Source of the DNA: Calonectria ilicicola
Lineage: Eukaryota > Ascomycota > Sordariomycetes > Hypocreales > Nectriaceae
Direction: 5' to 3'
Assembly: GCA_020809705.1 (NCBI GenBank)
Contig: CP085834.1
Span: 4,203,127-4,267,126, forward strand
Length of the DNA stretch: 64,000 nucleotides
Below are positions 1 through 14,665 of this stretch, piece after piece (position 1 is the first letter of the stretch; every line of letters starts with the position of its first letter). The translations under genes were made by a program, and so were the position numbers. Under the pieces are notes generated by a model. That model was not told the DNA's origin and ran no database searches. It worked only from the letters and a program-made list of their open reading frames with translations.

Positions 1-999
1 ATTATTTCTTCTAATTTTATACCTAGATCTTGTAAGCTAGACATATCTCTACCTTCAACAGAATGGAACTAATGTTCTATTTTTAATAACTTTATTATTA
101 ATTACTTAAGATAGATTGCTATTAACTATATAATAATTATATCTTTCTTGCTTTAAAGTATAACTATTTTATTAATCTTGATTTACTTATTATACATTCT
201 GCTCTATGCCTCTCTTATTAACTAAGAAAATGGGCTAGTGTTGCTTAAATAGAAAAAGAAAGCTTTAATATTGCTACTATATTTATTCACTTTCTAGTAA
301 TAGTTTAATTATATTAACTTACTTATATCTACCTTAAGTTATTAAATTAATAATCTTTTCTTATTTTTTATTTTTAGAATTATTAAAAGTTTTATTTATT
401 TTTAGCTATTTATAGATATTATTATAATTGACTATATTTATTATAAATTTTTAGACTTATTATTAAGCGAATATAATATATATTGGTTTCTATTTAATAA
501 GATTATATAGAAAAATATAATAAATTTAAGAAATATGCTACTAGAAGTTATAGAAAAGGTCTAATAGCTTCTTAAGAATTATAACCCTTATATTAGAATT
601 ATATAATATATAATAATTGCTATTTAATCTAATATAATATCTATTGCTATTAAACTAAGAGATTTCCTAATTAATAATAAGATTATTATAATTATTAATA
701 TTTAAAACCTTAGTAAGATAAATCTTTATAAAATTCTTTTTTTCTTTATAAAAAATAAAATTAATTTATTAATATTCTTTTATAATATTATAAGCCTTTT
801 TAATATCTACTATTATTTCCATATAGTACCCTAAGCTAAGGAATATCTAATCTACACACTCTTAATAAATTATTATACTAAATAAATAATAATAAATAAT
901 TAAAAACTAATAATATTTATAATCTTATTTAACTTTAATAATATTATAATATAATTCTTAAAGAATCCTAATTTTATTAATTTAATTAATTTACTTTAA

Positions 1000-1693
1000 A
1001 ATATATAATAAATATATTTTCATATATTAAAGATATTAGATTATAATATTTAAAAATAAACCATCTAATTCAAGCATCTAGTCTTAATCTAAATAATATT
1101 AATTTTAATATTAATAGACTATAATACACCTTACTATCAAACTTTTTAGGCTCTTATACCTAGATATCTAGCCAAGTAACTAACACTCTTACACTTATAT
1201 AAGAATTTAGAAAACTAATATTCTTTATAATTATAATTATAAACCCTTAATAGCTAGAAATTATATTCTAATTACAACCAAATTAGTACTTTATAGAAGC
1301 TATAATAGTTATCTATAGAGCATTTTATATATAACTCTAATCCTTTAAGAGCTTTATAAAAAACCACTTTAGATAAGCTATATATACAATCAACATTATT
1401 AAGTTCCAAAAGCGCAGCTTGCTATATATATATATGCTTCTTAAGGTAAGTAATATATTAATTTATTAATAATTATATATAAAATATAAGATCGATTACT
1501 AATTATATTCTAGGTGTTTCCAGAACCAACTATAGAAGCCCTTAATTTAATTATATCTATAGAATTACCTTACTTAACTACAGATATATCTCTATACAAA
1601 ATGATACTATATACAAATATCTATAACTACAATCACCTAAACAATATAAGGTTATATTATAATAAAGATGGACATTATAGATTTGGTTTTCCT
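1000..1693 (+). pseudogene. Helitron Rep (HUH) domain fragment with a candidate intron
   Basis: Mutated N-terminal rolling-circle replication initiator. A F-Q-K-R-x-L-x-Y-I-Y segment at about 1,404-1,434 matches the F-Q-K-R-G-L-P-H-x-H motif of Helitron Rep with both catalytic histidines converted to tyrosine, as CAT-to-TAT mutation would give. Directly after an AAG codon comes GTAAGT (1,446), and TACTAAT then CTAG end at 1,513, so 1,446-1,513 looks like a 68-bp phase-0 intron. The following 60 codons (1,514-1,693) are still open and match the Rep segment that follows the HUH motif in this family; Helitron 2 has the equivalent at about 25,160-25,270. The reading frame is cut at 1,693 by the Gypsy A LTR. 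Confidence 0.7.
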
Positions 1694-2064
1694 TGTAACA
1701 GTTCGTATTAACAGAAAGGGTCAGGCATATCGGTTAAATAATAAAGGAAGATTATTACATCTGGTAATAGGTCAATCGGTTAAATAGATTAATTAAAGGT
1801 AATCAAGTTGTATTGAGAGCTAAGTTGTGCCTTAGATAGCAGTAATTCTTAGAAGTCTAATATATAGTTCAATCTAGGGCTTTATAGGATTATTTAAATA
1901 GAGCTATCTTAAAAAGTGATGTTTTTTTAGGAGTATAGTGCTTTTTATAGAGTAGTACTTTTTAAATCTATTAGTGTATATAAGTATAGCTTATTAGAGG
2001 TAAAAGTAGGTCTTTTGGCCTTCTATTAGTGATTTTATTAGTTAAATTAGTTTAAATTATAATA
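1694..2064 (-). repeat. 3' LTR of Gypsy A
   Basis: 371 bp, aligning end to end with 14,291-14,660. It begins TGTAACAG at 1,694 (the element's ...TTACA end on the minus strand). The outer 200 bp is only lightly mutated, whereas the inner part, toward the element body, has lost nearly all GC. Confidence 0.85.
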
Positions 2065-5000
2065 TAATATTCTTTTTTAAAGGTTTTATTTTTAAGATTA
2101 TGTTTTAAGTAGGTTTTTATATTTTTAGGTTTTTTTTTAAGTTTTTTTCTTTTTTTATAAAGATATTTAATTAATAAGATATTAGATTTAAAGTTTATAG
2201 CTTATAAGGAAAGAGAGTATAAGAAGCTTAGTAATACTTTTATTACTAAGAAGATTAAAGTTAATATATTATATATTTATTATTTTAAATATAAAAATAT
2301 CTATTTTATAAGTAAAAGCTTTATTTAATATATTAAATATATTTATTATAGGAAGTCTTATAATAGGATTTTTATTATTTCTTTTTATAGGTCTTCTTTT
2401 AATATAAAGAGAGAAAAATCTTTTTTAATTTATCTTTTTAATAATTTATTTTAAAAAATAGAAAAAGAAATTAATAATTAATAAGAAAAAGATTAGCAAT
2501 AATATTATTCACCTTTAATCTAAATTAGAAGAAATATAAGCTAAAATAACTACTATTATTATATATTTTATTTATATTTAGCAAATATAGAAGAAGGTAG
2601 TAAAAAAGAAGATTAAAATGTTTTATTAGGATATAAAGGAGCTAGATTAAGAGAATAATATTAAAATACTTTTTTTATAATTATTTTATTTTTATTAATA
2701 TAGGTATTAGATTTAGTAGGTATTAATTTTAATATAATTAAAAGTAAGCTCTTTTTTATATAAAGAAATTCCTTAAGCTTTTTTAAGTAATATATAAGAT
2801 TTTATAAAGGTTCTTATATTTTTTTATTATATTCTATCTATTTTATATAATAATATATTTCTTTATTTATAATACTCTTTTCTAGGATTTTTTTAATAAT
2901 ATATTCTTTTTATAATTTAATTGCTAGCTTAATATATAATCCTATATTAATAATAATTGTATTAATTATAGGTTTAAGTAAGGAAATATAAAAGATTAGA
3001 TAAATCTTAATATTCTTTAGTAAATTAAGTTTATAGTTATTTTTTAAGATTTTTTTTTAATAAAGTATAACTTAAGATACTTAAAATTAAGTTTTTTATT
3101 TTATTATTTTATAATAATGTTTTTTGTAATAAGAAGAACTATCTTCCTCTCTTTTAAAAATAAGCCTTTTATTTATTTAAAATTATAATATTTCTTTATC
3201 TATATATAAATAAACTTAAGTTCTATTTTTATTTTAAAGTATAATTATTATATTTATTTAAATTTAAGTAATGCTTTTATATTTAATGGCCTTTCTAGCT
3301 TAGGATAGAATATATTAAATATAAATCTAAAGTTTATAAAAGTAAGTATAATTTTAATATTTAATTAATAAGATATATTAAAAGTAAGTTAAGTAATAAG
3401 AAGCTTTTTTATTTAATTTATTTACTTATAATTAATATAATATTATAGATAATACTTAATTTTTTAGTTTTATCTTTTAGTTTATCTATTAACTTAGGAT
3501 TGGAAAGTAATTATAAGTTTATATTTTAAGCTTATATATATTATTAATTCTTATTAGAATTTAAATGTAAATAATTATTTATAATTAAAGATAATCTTAA
3601 TTAATAATCTATATATTATAATTATATATTAAAAGAAGAAGTAAGTAAATTATTTTTTATTTATTATTTTATTATAAGAAATATAATAAGTAAATTTAGT
3701 AAAATAGTTAATAATAATAAAGATAAAATTATAATACTTATTTATAGTAGGATCTATTAATAATAGTAAATTAATAATAAAGTCTATTATAATTAACTTT
3801 TATAATTTAGTTATAATTAGAATAGATTATAGTTTACTATATGGTTTATATTAAAATAACCTTATTTACTAGTAAAGCAAGTATTATTTAATAATAGCTT
3901 CTATCTTCTTTTTTATATAGTTAAAAGAAAATATTTATTTAAAGGTTTTATTAACTTCTTTATATTTATTAAATAAGTATTTATAAATTTTATGAATTAA
4001 ATTATTCTATAATTTATCTAAAATCTATAATTAAGTTATTTATTCTTCTTCTAAAAGTACTTTATTATACTTCTTAATCTTTTAAAATAAAGGATTATCT
4101 TATTCTATAGTATGAATACTTGGTATATAAGAATTATAATTTTTTATAAGTACTTTAAATAATTTATAATTCTTAGAGGCTTATTATTTAAATAAATATT
4201 CTAATATAAAATAATTCTTTACCTTTTATTTCTTATAGATTATAATAATAATCTTCTTAAACTTAATTATTATCCTATTAATAAATACTTATTTAAAATT
4301 ACCCTCAAGGGTATATTATAATAATTTTTCTATAATAACTTTTTTCTTATTCTAATAATTAGCTTATTAGCTAATTATATCTACTTAAGTATTCTTGGTG
4401 CCTTTAATATATATAATTTGATAATTAAACTTAAATAAGTATTTAATATAGTGTAATTATTATTTACTAAGCTTTTATATGATTGTAAAGTAGAAGATAT
4501 TCTTATAGTTAGTAAATACTATAATCTTATATTAATTTTTAAGAAGGTATTATTAAAATATCTTAAAGATATTAATAATAACTAGGAATTCTTTATTATA
4601 AATAGGATAATTAAGTTCTACTCTTTATAGCTTATATAAGTAAAATATAATAGAATATAATCTCTTTTATTTATCCCTTTATCTAATCTAGACCTTAATA
4701 GTAAAATTAAAGAAATCTATTTCCAATTTAATAAATTAATTAAGGTTAAATATTATAAGTATTAACTTAATTATAATAGTATCTTTTAATTAATTAAATA
4801 CTTTTTAGGCTTTTAATCTTTAAATAAAAAATACTTTTTTTTATAAAGATAATAAAAGATATTATTATTTATTTAAAGTTCTTAATAAATTTATAATAAT
4901 AATTAATAAATCTAAGAAAGGATTGAACTTCTAGTAGATTCTTAGGCTTCTTTTATTCCTTAATAATAATAACTTTTTTAAGATTTATTTAAATCTTATT

Positions 5001-8000
5001 ATAAAAGATAATATATTCTAAGAATTCTACTTCTTTAATATAGAATATACTTTTCTTAGATTTAATTAGTAATTTAGTATTTTAAAGGGCTTTTAAAACC
5101 TAATAAATATATTATTTATATTCTTCTTTATTCTTAAAGAAGATAAATATATTATCTAGATAATAGATAATAAAGATATCTAAGTATTTATATAATATAT
5201 TATTAATTATCCTTTAAAAGGATATTAGTATATTAATAAGTCCAAAGGGTATTATTAAGTACTTAAATAATCTAAATTTTATTTAAAAGGCAATCTTTTA
5301 TTTATCTTTCTTTTTAATCCTTATTAAATTATAAGCTTCCTTTAGATTAAGTATAATAAATATCTTTATACTATATAATCTATTCTTTATCTTATTAATA
5401 AATAGTGAGAATATATGGTTTTTAATAGTAATATTATTAAGCTATTAATAATCTATATAAAGATAAAGTTTTCCATTCTTCTTTAGAATAAATATTACTA
5501 GATAATTAGTTTTAAAGATTAATATTTATATATATTCTTTTTATAATATATTTTTAATATATTCCTTTAGAATGTTAAGTTTTATTTAATTAAGATTATA
5601 AATTAGGAAGAAATAGATATTTATTTTATTCTTTAATATGATTTTATAATCCTATTAATTAGGTTTTAGTAATCTAATCTTAAGTTTTTTTATAAATAAT
5701 TATTTATAAATATAGTACTAATATAGTATATTCTTTAGTTAATTATTAGTAATATTCTCCTTTATTTTCTTAAGATCTTAATTAAGCTATTAAAACTATA
5801 TATAAAGATTAATAATAACTCTTTATTATATTCTTTTTTAATTAGCCTTATACTTATACTATATTCCTTTTAATAACAAACTATTATTATATATAATCTT
5901 TATATAGTTAGTACTAAAGGTTTAAGATCTTTTATTCTAATTATTTATATTACTAGCTATATTAAACTCTAAGAATATTTATACTTAGTTAGTATATTAG
6001 CTAATATATAGATTATATTAATATAATTATAGATACTTTAGGATTAAATTATTTATTTTAATATTAATAATATTAAAGAAGATACTTTAGTTCTTTCTAT
6101 TAATAAAGACCTTAAAATAATTAAGCTTATAACTAATAATTCTATTATTATAATTAAATATAATATCTTTTAAATTTAATATAATATAAGGATCTATTTT
6201 ATTCTTCTATAATAGCTAAAATTAATTTATAACTCTTAAATAAATATAATTTATTTTAGCTCTACTATCTATTATAATTATATATTAATTCCCTCTAATT
6301 CTAACTTTTATTTTAAATTTTTATAATTTCTTATTATTTATAATATATAAAGACTTTATAGGAAGCTTCTTTTATAGCTTTAGAGGGTTATTTACCCTTA
6401 GAGAACTATAGATTAATAAGAAGGGGCTATAATTTTATAAGATTAGATTATTTTTTAATTCTTTTAGAGATTATTACTTTTATTATTTTAATATAAAAGA
6501 TATAATTTATTTTTTAAATCTTTATTAAAGATCTTATATTATTAGATTATTTTATTTTATAAGTAAATAAGATAATCTTTATTATTATATAAGTAAAAAT
6601 TATTTAATTTAGAATAATAATTCTTAGGTATTTAATTAGGTTTATTTTTAATAATTATAATACTTTTGTTTTTATTTTATAAATTAATAGTATAAATAGT
6701 AATTATAATATAAAATACTATAGATAAAAGTATTATCTTTTATTAAAAAATAATTATTAATTACTTTATTAACTTTATAATAAAAATAAAAGTAATAAAA
6801 ATAGTAAAACTATAGAATATCTTTGTAATTAAAGTAATTGAATTAAAGGCTAAGATAGTTACCAGGTGCTTCTATACTAGGCTTTATAAAAACTTCTTCC
6901 TTTCTAGCTTATAATATTTAAAGTACTAGAACCTTTATCTTTTAAAGAATATTAGGTCTTATATTTAGTTATTACTAATAAACTAGCTTATAGGTGGTCC
7001 TTATTAAGTTAATAGACTTTCTTATAAGAGCTAATCTAGCTTAAATATATCTATATTCTTCCTAATCTAATAATTATTATTTCTCTTATTTTAAACATTT
7101 TTTAATTCTATTATAAGATTAAGTGATTATAATAAAAGTCTTTTTTTTATAAATTAATCCTTACCTTCTAATATAAAGATTTAATTAATAATCTATTTAA
7201 TAGTTTAGATAGTAGTTTAAGATTTTTTATTAATTTAAATTATATTAATTTATTTTTACTTTTTTAATATAAGTTTAAACTTTTAATTAATATTTTATTT
7301 TTAATAATAATAATAAATATAATCTTTCTTATTATAATTCTAATAAATAATATTTAAAAAGTCCTTTCTTTACTAAATATTCTTTAATTCTATAGATCCT
7401 AAAGTGATTCTATAGGATATAGGGAGATTCTATTATTAGCTAGTATTAGTAAACTAATTAACCCTTTTTCCTAACTTCTTCTATATATATCTCTAATATA
7501 AGTAGGTATTATATTAAATAGCTAATATAATATCATTATTAAAGTAGATTAATAAATTAAGTTTTTTATATATTTTATTTTATATATTCTCTTTTAAATT
7601 ATAATAGAACTTATTAATTAATACTTTATTATTTTAATTAAGCTTTATAATATAATACTAAAAGTTAGAGAGATAAAAGCTATAAGAACTAGTTTAAGTA
7701 AGAGTTTAGATCTTAAGAATAATATCTTATTTCTTATTATACTTCTTATATAAGATAATAATCTTTTCTTTAAAATAATTAAAGCTAATAAATAGCTTCT
7801 AGATCTCTTTACTTTAAAACTTTAGAGGGTTATAGATGAAGTTATTTAAATATAGTTCTATATTATATAGTACCTTATCTTTTATTTATTTAATTATATA
7901 TTAGATTTTAAGATCTTTTTATATAAGATATTATAGAAAGTATTAAAAATAAGATCTTAATAATATAATCTACTATTATAAGGTTATAGCTGAATTATTT

Positions 8001-8199
8001 TACTTAAAGGGCTCTAGGGGCTTGATTATCTTATCTAGGTCCTTATGGTAGCTTATAGGTGCTAGTATAGCTTTAGGTATAATAATTACTAGCTATATAG
8101 TAGGTTTATTTGTTAGTAGGTTTAATCTTATTATAATAATAGGCTATAGATTGTTTACTTAAATATTTTATATATTAAAAGAATTTTAAAGTATTTTTT

Positions 8200-8406
8200 T
8201 ATAATGAACTAGATTCACAACTAAGGTAAAGCATAAATAGGACCACAATAGACCTTTATTCTTATTACTAAGACTTTAATTTAATAAACTATAGAACCAT
8301 TCACCTATACTTACTATATAATACTATTATAAGCATTCTTATCTTATAGTATCTTATATTAATATATATTTAATATATATACTTAATTGGTTCTTTTAAT
8401 TCTATA
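8200..8406 (-). repeat. 3' LTR of Gypsy B
   Basis: 207 bp, colinear with 13,776-13,982. More mutated than the other copy: the partner's final CCTACA is TCTATA here. Confidence 0.8.
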
Positions 8407-11400
8407 TTTTTATAATTATCTTCTTCTTCTAGAGGCTTATTCTTAAGCTTTAAAAGGATCTAGTAGAAGTAGTATTACTCTTATGCCTTATTATTCTATT
8501 TTTTATATATTCTTTTAATCTACTTATAATATTTATATATTAAAGTTATTATATTTTTAAAATAAGCTTTAGGTTTTTATATATTATACTTTATAAATTA
8601 TTTAATTTATTTAATTTAATATAATATTTTATTATTATTACTTTTATATATAATAATCTTTTTAATTTTTTACTTATTTTCTTTTTTAATTAATTTTAAT
8701 AAGTAAGTAGTAATACTATCTTTAGTACCTTTCTAAAGTTTAAATAAGAAGATTAAGAAAATATTATATATCTATTAGTATTACTTAAATAGGTGTACCT
8801 TATAGATCTATTATCTTATTCTCTTAATAATAGTAATCTTAATAAATTTAAATATAAGCTTCTTATACTTAAATCTAAAGTTCCTTATAAATAAACTAAT
8901 AATCTATTCTTTCTTATATTCTATAATAATATACCTTTTATTATAATACTTAGTTTATATTTTTATAACTTTTTACTAATACTATTAAACTTAAATATAT
9001 ATATAATTTAAAATTTTAATATACTTTTATATACCTTATATATAAATCTTTAAATGCTTTAAAGTATATTTAATTATTTTAAAATAGTAACTATATAATA
9101 CTTATATTAACAACACTTTAATAATATTATACTAACTATTATTATAAGTAAACTTACTCTTAGGAAATTATATTATCTATTTTTTAAGATTTCTCTTATA
9201 AATAATCTTAAATATCTCTTTAAGGTCTAGTATATTTATTTAGTTTATCTATTAGTCTAAGGATAGTAGATAGTAGATAATTACTTAGTTATTATTTGTT
9301 CTTTTATTAGTTCTTTTTAGAATTAATTTATAAATAATTTATCTTAATTATTTATAATATTTTTTAGTATTTTATATTAATATTTTATATATTTATATAA
9401 TATTTATATTATTTAAGTAATAATAAATATTTTCTTTATAAATATAAATATAATAAACTTTATTATATAATAAATAATTATAAAAATAATATTATATTCT
9501 TTTTTATTATTATAAATACTTTAAGATAATCTTATAATAAAATCTATACTAATTTTTTAAAAAAGATATATTAATAGTAGTAGAGACTATAGCTTCCTAT
9601 ATAGTCTATAATATAAGATTTATATACCCTAATATATCTAATATCTTAAAATATAATTATATATATCTTTTATAATTCTTTTTTAATAGAATTTTCTTTT
9701 AATAAATTCAATTATCTTAATAACTCCTATATACCCTACCCTTAAATTATTATAATATTTATAAAATATCTTAATCCTTAGTATATACTACACTAAAATA
9801 ACCAGCCCTCCCTTATAAAAAAGTATACTATTTCTATCTAAGTAGTATACCTCTATATCTCTAGCGCCCTATTTAACCTTCTATACCTATTATTAATAGA
9901 AAAGATCTTTAGCCTATAATCCTTAAATTAGTTCTTTTAATTATATAGATAGTTAAGTAAGAAATATTATTTTACCCTCTATAAGCTCTTTTATAATAGG
10001 ATATAAGATAAGTTATTCTAGACCAACTATCTTAGCTTCTAATAGATCCTTATAATTAAAGTATATAATCTTTTTTTATTAAATACTCTTCTTTATAATA
10101 ATATTATTAACCCTTTATTATTATATAATTAAAAAGATTATAATTATATTTCATTAATCTAGTAATCTAATAGCCTGCTCCTAATCTAAAAGTAAAGAAC
10201 CTTTATTTACTATCTAATATATAAGTATACTATCCCTAAGGTTAGTATAAATAATTTATATATAAGTATTAATAGTCTTAATTTTATTTTTTATATTAAT
10301 AATTATATATTATATATTTAATAATAATTTCTTTATTAATTAAAGCTTCTTTATAAGTATAAGAAATATATCTTTATATATAATTTCCTTTTCTATATAA
10401 TCTAATTATTTTAATAGATTATTTACTAAATTAAGCTTCTTTAGCCTATATTTAAGATTAAAATTAAATAAGAATAGCCTATAAACCTATCTTATAAGTC
10501 TTTCTTTAAGATCTTTTATTAAAATCTTAATAATACCTTTAAGAGTAAAGTAGTCTATTAATATCACAAACTTCTTTAATAGCCCTAATAAATAATAACT
10601 CTAATGCTTTAAGCTTTTAATAATTATAAGTAGCTCTTGCTATTTAATTCCCTAATATTATTTAATATTAAAGAGCTTCCTTAACTAGTAGGCTATTAGG
10701 TGTTATTAATCTTCTATAAGCTATAATAAGATCCTTAAGATAGTTTTAGTAGATGTATCTATTTTAATATAGGCTTTTAAGATTAGATCCTTATATTATA
10801 AGATAATTATTAAATAGAAGGCTATTTTTAGTTTCTAGAATATATCTTCTTTAATCTTAATCTAAGTAAGATCTTTAATCTTATAATTATTCTTACTTTC
10901 TTTAAATAGCTTTATTAAAGGTTTTATTATTTTAAAGTATTTAAAGATAAATTTCTAATAGAAGTTATAGAAGCTAAGAAATATTTATATATTTTTATAT
11001 AAAGTTAGTTTTTTTTATTTAATAATAGATTAAATTTATATAAGATCTATCTTAATATCTTTTTAAGTAATTATATACTTTAAGAATTCTATATTTTATT
11101 AATAAAAGGTATATTTAAAAAATTTAATATATAATTAAAAATTATATAATTATCTAAAGATCTTTTTAATATTCTTAATATATTATTCTTTTATTTTAAA
11201 ATAAATAATAATATTATTTAGATATATAATATAATAAGTATTTAAAAGTTTTATAAATATATAGTGAATATATACTTAGAAGGTAATTAAAATATTAATT
11301 AATCTAAATAATATAATTATATACTTAAAGTAACTATATTAAGTTCTAAAAGTAATCTTTTATTTATTACTCTCTTTAATTTTAATATAATAATATATAT

Positions 11401-13775
11401 TATAAATATTAATCTTAATAATCTATCTTACTCTTACTAATCTATTTAAAAGATTATTAATAAATAAAAGTAAATATTAATTTTTAATAATAATTATATT
11501 AAAATCTTTATAATTTATATATAAATATATAATATTATTTTTCTTTAATATAAATAATATTAGTATATTAATAATATTAATTAATAATTATATTCTATTA
11601 TTAATAATATTATCTATTATATATATTTATAGTATATAATACTATTTAATATTTAGTAAATATAATAGACCATATAGAGACTCTTTACTTTCTATAGTAT
11701 TAATAGAATGCTCTATACCTTTAAGAAGTAGTAACTTTATTACCTTTATTTTATTAAATATACACCACTTTAGTTATAACTTTGAAAGTAGTATATTAAT
11801 ACTATTATTAATAGCTTTATTTTTTAAAACCTTAATTAGCTTTTTCTTTAATAATTATATATTAATAATATAAAATATATAAACTTTTTTACTATTTTCT
11901 ACTAATTCTTTTATAATATCCTTAGATTTTATAAAAAAAATAGGTTTATATATTTAATAATAATTATATATATTAATTATAATATCTTCTCTACCTATAG
12001 AACCATTTAAAAGAAGTAGATTATTAATATCTTTTAGATATTATATTTTAATAAATATTCTTTAAATCTTCTAAAATATTCCTTAATAATTAATTAAAAA
12101 TAAAATTAACTAATATACCTTATATAAGGCTAATATAGTTCTATTATAACTTTCCAATGTAAGTGTAGTTATATCTAGGGCTAGCTTTAAACCTAGTCTT
12201 TATACTAATTATTAGCTAATAAGATCTACCTATATATAGATGTCTATATCTACCTGGACTTCTTCTTTTTTATAAGTATTAAATATTAATACTTTTCCTT
12301 AGATAATCTATTCTAAAGGTAGAAGTTTCTTATATATAGTAGCTTTATATATTAAGTTTATATTTACTTATTTTTTAATAAATTTATTTTAATAAAATTA
12401 TTATTAATAATTTAAATTTTAATAATTTTAAAAAATATATTATTTTTTTATTATAATAAATAATAAAAAAAATAATAATCTTCTTTATTATAAATATAAT
12501 AAATTAAAAATTAAATATAATTAAAATTAATAATTTTCTTTATATTATTAAAAGTAATAAAAGAAATAGATTTAGTATTATCTTTTAAAGAAATTAGTCT
12601 AGGTATACTTCCTTAACTTCTACCTTTACCTTAATCTTTACCTTAGCCTTTATAATTACTAGAATATTATTTTTAAAAGCTTTCTTATTAATTAAAAAAT
12701 AATCTTTTAATATTATTACTTTTTTATACTTTTTAATTATTTTAATAAAGATAAATTTAAAATTATTTAATTTTATTAATTACTTTATAAAGCTTTTTAA
12801 GCTTTACTTTTTATTTTAATATTTCTACTTTTAATTTAAATTATAACTTAAAATAATATTAATAAACTAAAATAATATTATTCTTTAAGCTTTTAATACC
12901 TAGTATAATATATAGGGCTATTTATATAATAAAATGCTATTATAGTATATAATCCTTCTTCTACTTTAAAAATAATAATTTATTATAAAGCTAGCACTTA
13001 TATAAATCTAAATCAATATATATCTTATATATAAAGGTAAAAAGTCTTCTTATAAAGGGTTTTAGCTAATAAGCCCCTTAATATAATTATACTATTATAT
13101 CTATAGAGAATATAAGAACTTGGTTATAGCCTACTCTATATACTGTGTAGTAGAACTATCTAATTGCAAGCTATTACTAGCTTTAATAATATAGATCTAA
13201 TTATTAATTTAGATATTTAATATATCTTTATTAAGCCTTTTATAATTATATAATAGAGGTTTCTTATAGTCCTTCCTTGGATCTACACTAAGCTATATAG
13301 CTAACTAGTATAATATATCTATCTAGAATTATTATTATTAAGCCTAAAGTTATTATTATTATATTTAGAATTATTTCTATTATTAAATTATTATAATTAT
13401 AAAATCTTTTATAAATATTATAATTTTCTTTATATTATATAAGATTTATATTATAAATAATAATAATATCTACTTCTTAATATTCTTTAAATCTTAAAAT
13501 TCTTATTTCTTTAATTTTATAATTAAAATACTTTTAAAAATTAAAATAAAAAATATATTTAGATTCTTTAAAGCTCTATCCCTCTAAATAAGCTCTTCTT
13601 AAAGTTTCTATTTATACTTTTAATTACATATAGCCTATATTTATAGCTCTTATTTACTATAATAAATCCTTATTAACTTAAAAAGTAATAATATAATATT
13701 AACCCTTCCTAAGCTTCTAATAACTTTATCTATTATATAATATAGTAATCTTTTAAAAAAAAGAAATTAAAAAAT

Positions 13776-13982
13776 TATAATAAATTAAATTTATAACTAA
13801 AATAAAGTATAAATAAAACTATAATAAACCTTTATTCTTATTACTAAGATTTTAATTTAATAAACTATAAAACCATTTGCCTACACTCACTACATAATAC
13901 TATTATAGGTGTTCTTGCCCTATAGTATCTTGCGCTAGTATATATTCAGTATGTGTGCTTGATTGGTCCTCTTGGTCCTACA
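13776..13982 (-). repeat. 5' LTR of Gypsy B
   Basis: 207 bp, colinear with 8,200-8,406. The distal 80 bp (about 13,900-13,982) keeps near-normal GC and ends GGTCCTACA (element start TGTAGGACC on the minus strand). Confidence 0.8.
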
Positions 13983-14290
13983 TCTTTATATTTTTTTATA
14001 TATATAAAGTATTAATTACTTTTTTAATATAAAGTTAAAAGTTAATATTAAATTATTATATTTTATTATAAAATTTCTTATTTTTCTTTTAAAGTATTTT
14101 AAATTATTTATTATTTTTATTATTCTTAAATTTTACTTTTTTTATACTTTTATTATTAATAGAAGTTTTAAAGATAATAATCTTCTTTTTTTTAAAATAA
14201 GAAATTCCTAAAGATATAAATTGAGCTAATATTATAATAATATTACTTAAAATTAATATAAATAATCCTTCTAAATAAAAGCTCTTAATA

Positions 14291-14660
14291 TATAATAGTT
14301 TATATTAATAAAAAAGTTAAATATATTAATTAAATAATAAAAAAAGATTATTATATTTAATAATAAATTAATTAATTAAATAGATTAATTAAAGATAATT
14401 AAGTTATATTAAAAGCTAAATTATACTTTAAATAATAACAACTCCTAGAAATCTAATATATAGTTCAATCTAGAGCTTTATAAGACTATTTAAATAAAGC
14501 TACCCTAAAAAGTAATATTTTTCTAGGAGCGCAGCGCTCCTTGCGGAGCAGCGCTCCTTAAGTTTATTAGCATACGCGAGCACAGCTTGTTAGAGGTAAA
14601 AGCGGGTCTTTCGGCCTTCTGCCGGCGGCTTCACTGGTTGGGTTGGCCTAGGTCATAACA
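14291..14660 (-). repeat. 5' LTR of Gypsy A
   Basis: 370 bp ending GGTCATAACA (the element start TGTTATGACC on the minus strand). The inner part (14,291-14,520) is heavily mutated. The outer 140 bp is GC-rich and appears untouched, with nested palindromes made of GGAGCGCTGC-type units around 14,528-14,562. Confidence 0.85.
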
Positions 14661-14665
14661 TTCCT

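Larger units (their letters stand above)
8200..13982 (-). mobile_element. Gypsy B: Ty3/Gypsy element nested in Gypsy A, RIP-mutated
   Basis: 5,783-bp minus-strand element with LTRs of equal length (207 bp) at 8,200-8,406 and 13,776-13,982. Flanking 5-mers are TTTTT (8,195-8,199) and TCTTT (13,983-13,987), one C-to-T change apart, so they are taken as the TSD. Minus-strand coding remnants: integrase H-P-Q-T-D-G-Q-T-E-R converted to Y-P-stop-T-N-R-stop-T-K-stop at about 9,236-9,268, and RT Y-L-D-D converted to Y-L-N-N at about 11,190-11,245. Every change seen in these two motifs is C-to-T or G-to-A. Domain order shows Ty3/Gypsy rather than Ty1/Copia. Confidence 0.85.
1694..14660 (-). mobile_element. 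Gypsy A: Ty3/Gypsy LTR retrotransposon, RIP-mutated, carrying nested Gypsy B
   Basis: Full-length element in minus orientation. LTRs are 1,694-2,064 and 14,291-14,660; the flanking 5-mers are TTCCT on both sides (1,689-1,693 and 14,661-14,665). Coding remnants on the minus strand: integrase core with a degraded HPQTDGQTER motif at about 3,468-3,508, and reverse transcriptase with Y-L-D-N (for Y-L-D-D) followed by I-F-I-F-F-K at about 5,139-5,183. The order integrase, RT, then gag toward higher coordinates fits a minus-strand Ty3/Gypsy element. Gypsy B interrupts the gag side at 8,200. Without Gypsy B the element is about 7.2 kb, a usual size. All reading frames are destroyed, so it is dead. 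Confidence 0.88.

Noticed and set aside
1514..1711. 65-codon ORF as an independent small gene
   Set aside because: It begins at a presumed splice acceptor, matches Helitron Rep, and its last codons come from the Gypsy A LTR.
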